NCBI RefSeq assembly: GCF_900115505.1 | Contig: NZ_FOWQ01000005.1 | Span: forward strand, 62,001 to 126,000 | Length of the DNA: 64,000 nt | From: Geodermatophilus dictyosporus | GTDB taxonomy: Bacteria; Actinomycetota; Actinomycetes; Mycobacteriales; Geodermatophilaceae | Reading direction: 5' to 3' | In this document: one piece after another, positions 63,528 to 64,000 of the stretch | Layout: each line of letters starts with the position of its first letter | Position numbering within the stretch: the stretch's first letter is position 1 | Program-made: the position numbers and the translations under genes | Notes under the pieces: model-generated | Databases searched by the model: none | Told to the model about the DNA's origin: nothing | Seen by the model: only the letters and a program-made list of their open reading frames with translations

Positions 63528-64000
63528 TCAGCCCGACAGGCGCTGGGTCAACCACTCGTGGAAGGCGCCGATGTGGTGCTCGGAGGGGACGAGCACGCCG
63601 CCGTTGGCGTAGGCCCGCGAGGACATGGCCGGCTGGGTGCGCTCGCAGGCCTCGAAGTCCTGCTCGTTGACCCGGTGGAACAGCTCCACCGACCGGGACA
63701 CGTCCTTGCCCGAATCCACCACGTCGCGGGAGTAGAGCCAGTCGCACTCCACGATCGTCCGGTCCTCCGCGACCGGGAACATGCGGTGGAAGATCACGTG
63801 GTCGGGCACCAGGTTGACGAAGACCGTCGGCCGGACGGTGATGGCGTAGTAGCGGCGGTCCTGGTCCTCGGCGACGCCGGGGAGCTTGCCGAAGCCCTCG
63901 GTGCCGTCGACGGTGAAGCCCTGGACCTCCTCACCGAACTCCGCGCCGTGCCCGACGAAGAACTGCGCGGCGTAGCCGTCGGCGAACTCCGGGAGCACCT
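63528..64000 (-). CDS. Rieske-type oxygenase alpha subunit, GbcA-like (3' part)
   Basis: The last 157 codons of a gene running off the right edge. The sequence RRYYAITVRPTVFVNLVPDH and VIFHRMFPVAEDRTIVECDW is the SRPBCC catalytic domain of ring-hydroxylating-type oxygenases. The closing SSRAYANGGVLVPSEHHIGA is typical of the glycine-betaine demethylase GbcA group. It would remove the first methyl group of betaine, giving dimethylglycine and formaldehyde, which fits the DMGO, sarcosine oxidase and MscR genes beside it. The Rieske cluster domain is outside the window. Confidence 0.85.
   Translation of the reverse strand, partial: VLPEFADGYAAQFFVGHGAEFGEEVQGFTVDGTEGFGKLPGVAEDQDRRYYAITVRPTVFVNLVPDHVIFHRMFPVAEDRTIVECDWLYSRDVVDSGKDVSRSVELFHRVNEQDFEACERTQPAMSSRAYANGGVLVPSEHHIGAFHEWLTQRLSG

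Overview
The window is very GC-rich DNA with many GTG and TTG starts. It carries a mycothiol-dependent formaldehyde dehydrogenase, a resuscitation-promoting factor and paired ligC/polD repair genes, which together point to an actinobacterium. The combination of full nucleotide-excision repair, a large Ter/AIM24 stress locus and trehalose synthesis would suit a desiccation-tolerant Geodermatophilaceae-like organism (Blastococcus, Geodermatophilus, Modestobacter); that placement is inference. No rRNA, tRNA, CRISPR array, transposase or integrase was seen.

Left part (1-11.8 kb): the 5' part of uvrC, a lipase-like hydrolase, a CopC-like protein, uvrA, an amidase, a metallo-beta-lactamase-fold hydrolase and a small catabolic group (SnoaL-like, SDR, acetamidase/formamidase, FMN-dependent 2-hydroxyacid dehydrogenase).

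Ter/AIM24 locus (11.8-27.7 kb): a TerD-like protein, a peptidase-like protein that seems to have lost its catalytic serine and histidine, three AIM24 paralogues, a DUF475/TerC-like membrane protein, a lone Ala-rich coiled-coil protein on the other strand, and a tightly coupled run HpcH/CitE-like lyase, PRTase-TRSP, StiP, HAD. These are followed by TerF (TerD-vWA), TerD and TerC. TerC is preceded by a yybP-ykoY (Mn2+) riboswitch. This is the least understood system in the window: a metal-linked stress locus combined with a module proposed in the literature to make or process a nucleoside-like metabolite.

Repair and trehalose (27.9-43 kb): uvrB, then glgX-treY and treZ (glycogen to trehalose). 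A resuscitation-promoting factor gene under a ydaO (c-di-AMP) riboswitch sits between treY and treZ. Next come a RibD-C-type reductase, a DoxX protein, ligC, a secreted hydrolase and the PolDom gene polD.

Islet (43-46.4 kb): a Phd/RelE toxin-antitoxin pair, an FAD oxidoreductase and a metal-type MerR regulator with a classic spaced dyad. A 21-codon Cys-rich reading frame with a strong ribosome-binding site overlaps the end of merR. The islet is bounded by a 46-bp near-perfect direct repeat of the polD 3' end, which suggests insertion or duplication at that gene.

Right part (46.5-64 kb): a ThrE-type exporter, then a glycine-betaine/dimethylglycine/sarcosine catabolic regulon: purU, sdaA, gntR, and the operon glyA-soxB-soxD-soxA-soxG-dmgO-folP, with divergent mscR, a shortened MBL gene, an MTHFR-like gene and the 3' end of a Rieske (GbcA-like) demethylase. 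Together these convert betaine to dimethylglycine, sarcosine, glycine, serine and pyruvate, and handle the released formaldehyde and methylene-THF. An identical 11-base core, TGGTATATCAG, lies in both the sdaA/gntR and glyA/mscR intergenic regions, so the GntR protein probably controls the whole set.
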